Assembly: GCA_958435885.1 (NCBI GenBank)
Contig: CAUBHZ010000096.1
Span: 1-6,996 of the forward strand
Origin: an uncultured Intestinimonas sp.
GTDB lineage: Bacteria > Bacillota_A > Clostridia > Oscillospirales > Oscillospiraceae
Length of the DNA stretch: 6,996 bases
Direction of reading: 5' to 3'
Shown here: positions 5,565-6,996 of the stretch, piece after piece
How the letters are laid out: every line of letters starts with the position of its first letter
Position numbering within the stretch: the stretch's first letter is position 1
Program-made: the position numbers and the translations under genes
The notes under the pieces: model-generated
Seen by the model: only the letters and a program-made list of their open reading frames with translations
Told to the model about the DNA's origin: nothing
The model's database searches: none

Positions 5565-6842
5565 TTATCGGATCTTCCGCCCCTCCAGGTAGAAGCGCTT
5601 GTCCTGGGCCTCCCCCATGGAGAAGGTCTTGCGGGGCAGGGCGCCGTCGTGGAGGACGGTGGGGAAAAGCTCCTCCTTGCCCATAGCGGGCAGCAGGAAG
5701 GCCAGGTTCCCCGGCTGGTCGGCCAGGGAGCGGGCCACGTCGGCGCCGTGTATGTAGTCGATGCGTCCCTTGTGGATGGAGAGCCAGCGGTCCAGAAAGG
5801 TCTGGAGGGTGGCCACCGGCAGGGCGGTGTCCGGGTGGGGCACGGTGATGGCTCCCGCCCCCTGCTCCCACACGTAGCGCAGGACATGACCCTCCTCCCC
5901 CACGCCCTCATAGGCGCCGGGGTGGGCGTTCTTCAGGTCCTCCAGCAGCTCGGCGGCGTTCACGCCGAAGAGGACCCGGTGGATGGGCTCGAACTCCAAA
6001 GCGGGGTCGTGGAGGTTGACCAGCTCCACCAGGGCGTACCGGGCAGGCAGGTCCGCCCACTGCTCCGGGGAGAGCCGGGCCTTCTGCCGCTCGTAGCAGG
6101 CCTTGGCGGTGGCCAGGGAGTGGTTGCCGTCCCCCACGGCGAAGAGGAGGAGCTCTCCGGCACCGTACCGGGCGTGGAATGTGCCGGGGTCGGCCAGGGC
6201 GTGGAGGGCCCGGGCCACCCTGCCCTTCTCCTCCTCGTCCAGCACCCAGCCCCGCAGGTGGCCGGAGTGCTCCATGAGCTCGAAGTCATAGCACTTCTCC
6301 ATCCGGTCCTTTACAGCGGTGATGGGCTCGATGACGGTGGCCTTTGGGTCGTCGGTGAGGAGCATCACGTGGGGCAGCTCCACCGGGGCGTTCTTCCGCA
6401 CGGCCACCCGGGGCGGGATGCGGCTGAGGATGGTGCCCTCGGTGCAGCGGATGGGCGTCGCCGCCCCGGCCTCATAGTCGTAGGCCTCCAGGTCCACCAT
6501 GCCCACCAGGCCCTTGCGGACCTTTCCCGACTCCAGGGTGCGCTCCACATAGATGAGGGCGTTGGGGCAGGTGCGGAAAATCCCCTCCCGGAGGTAGCGG
6601 CTCATGGTGTTGGTCACATCCATGATGTCGGTCTCCACGTTGGGGCCGTCCAGAGAGCTCTCCGGCAGGATGAGGTGGAGGGCGGAGGGGGCGCTGCCCA
6701 CAAACCGCTCCACCCGCTGCCAGTACTCCGGCTGGGAGGTGTATTGATCGCAGGCCACCACCGCCCAGCGGGTGAGGTCGCAGTTCTGGGGCAGCAGGAT
6801 GTCAGCCGGCCCGAAGGGCAGGCCCTGGAATCGCTCGTCCAT
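5565..6842 (-). CDS. DUF1015 family protein (COG4198), function unknown
   Basis: A 425-residue soluble protein, with no signal peptide or membrane segment, that I recognise as DUF1015/COG4198. It begins FQGLPFGPADILLP, has the ACDQYTSQPEYW stretch at about 30-41, a central VGDGNHSLATAKA motif (236-248; Asp238, His241) and FEPIHRVLFG (His288, Arg289). Many DUF1015 members carry a DGHHR-type sequence at the central site, which resembles the motif of ParB-fold free-serine kinases (SerK/SbnI); that comparison is from memory and a function in serine metabolism is only an inference. Genomic neighbours fit: a phosphoserine phosphatase-like gene ends 42 bp upstream, and ispE follows at 37 bp. The start at 6842 is supported by GAGAGAGG nine bases upstream. 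The family assignment is firm; the activity is not known. Confidence 0.85.
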   Translation of the reverse strand: MDERFQGLPFGPADILLPQNCDLTRWAVVACDQYTSQPEYWQRVERFVGSAPSALHLILPESSLDGPNVETDIMDVTNTMSRYLREGIFRTCPNALIYVERTLESGKVRKGLVGMVDLEAYDYEAGAATPIRCTEGTILSRIPPRVAVRKNAPVELPHVMLLTDDPKATVIEPITAVKDRMEKCYDFELMEHSGHLRGWVLDEEEKGRVARALHALADPGTFHARYGAGELLLFAVGDGNHSLATAKACYERQKARLSPEQWADLPARYALVELVNLHDPALEFEPIHRVLFGVNAAELLEDLKNAHPGAYEGVGEEGHVLRYVWEQGAGAITVPHPDTALPVATLQTFLDRWLSIHKGRIDYIHGADVARSLADQPGNLAFLLPAMGKEELFPTVLHDGALPRKTFSMGEAQDKRFYLEGRKIR

Positions 6843-6884
6843 GGCGGATCGCCTCTCTCTTTTGATTTCCGAATCTCTTCCCGG

Positions 6885-6996
6885 TCAAAGGGCGGCCTTG
6901 ATGGCCCGCAGCAGGTCGCCGAACTCCTCGTAGGCGGGCAGCTCGGGGTGGTCGGCCTTGATCTGGGCCGTGCTCTTGAAGAGGAAGCCGGCCTTG
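6885..6996 (-). CDS. thrH: C-terminal end of a ThrH-like phosphoserine phosphatase, 5' part outside window
   Basis: Only the last 36 complete codons and the TGA stop (6887-6885) lie in the window. The peptide contains AGFLFKSTAQIKADHPELP followed by AYEEFGDLLRAIKAAL. It aligns without gaps to my recollection of the Pseudomonas ThrH C-terminus, sharing the pattern AGxLF, then P..PA, an aromatic residue and DL, which is the end of the HAD core after motif IV. ThrH is a HAD phosphatase that releases serine from phosphoserine and can pass the phosphate to homoserine. The catalytic Asp motifs are beyond the edge and cannot be checked, so another HAD phosphatase of the SerB group is possible. The 42-bp gap to the DUF1015 gene, without a terminator, suggests one operon. 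Confidence 0.58.
   Translation of the reverse strand, partial: KAGFLFKSTAQIKADHPELPAYEEFGDLLRAIKAAL

Noticed and set aside
5541..5565. Small GC hairpin between DUF1015 and ispE
   Set aside because: The stem is only about 5 bp, there is no T-run, and it is followed by the ispE ribosome binding site; it is not a terminator.

Overview
The window looks like an ordinary chromosomal segment from a GC-rich gut-type Clostridia, most likely the Oscillospiraceae (Flavonifractor / Pseudoflavonifractor / Intestinimonas-like). The reasons are the very high G+C with G/C-rich third codon positions, AGGAGG-type ribosome binding sites, a PcrA-type helicase with a C-terminal Tudor-like domain, an MEP-pathway kinase, and a DUF1015 gene beside what looks like a serine-metabolism phosphatase. 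The genus is an inference from style. No rRNA, tRNA, CRISPR array, insertion sequence or phage gene was seen.

Layout from left to right. (1) Positions 1-595, minus strand: the N-terminal two thirds of an EamA/DMT membrane transporter that runs off the left edge. (2) A 63-bp divergent intergenic with a recognisable extended -10 promoter for the rightward genes. (3) Positions 659-1897, plus strand: a two-gene unit of an alkyladenine (3-methyladenine) DNA glycosylase and a HAD-family phosphatase 27 bp later, closed by a strong intrinsic terminator at 1903-1929. (4) Positions 1931-4456, minus strand: a UvrD/PcrA superfamily 1A helicase, convergent with the HAD gene; its stop codon lies just past the terminator T-run. 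(5) Positions 4457-4666: a 210-bp intergenic that holds the probable pcrA promoter, a 27-bp imperfect direct repeat with 79-bp spacing, and a 14-bp perfect hairpin that ends the next operon. (6) Positions 4667-6996, minus strand: an apparent operon read as phosphoserine phosphatase-like (C-terminal 36 residues only), then a DUF1015/COG4198 protein, then ispE, with gaps of 42 and 37 nt.

Functionally the window combines DNA repair (glycosylase, PcrA), a general phosphatase, a metabolite exporter, isoprenoid precursor synthesis (IspE) and probable serine metabolism (ThrH-like phosphatase plus DUF1015). I see no convincing new multi-gene system. The points most worth a second look are the uncharacterised DUF1015 protein beside a phosphoserine-type phosphatase, lineage features of PcrA (acidic insertion of about 45 residues, Trp-to-Phe change in motif III, 11-residue tandem repeat in the linker), and the repeat, hairpin and possible LexA-like site around the pcrA start.
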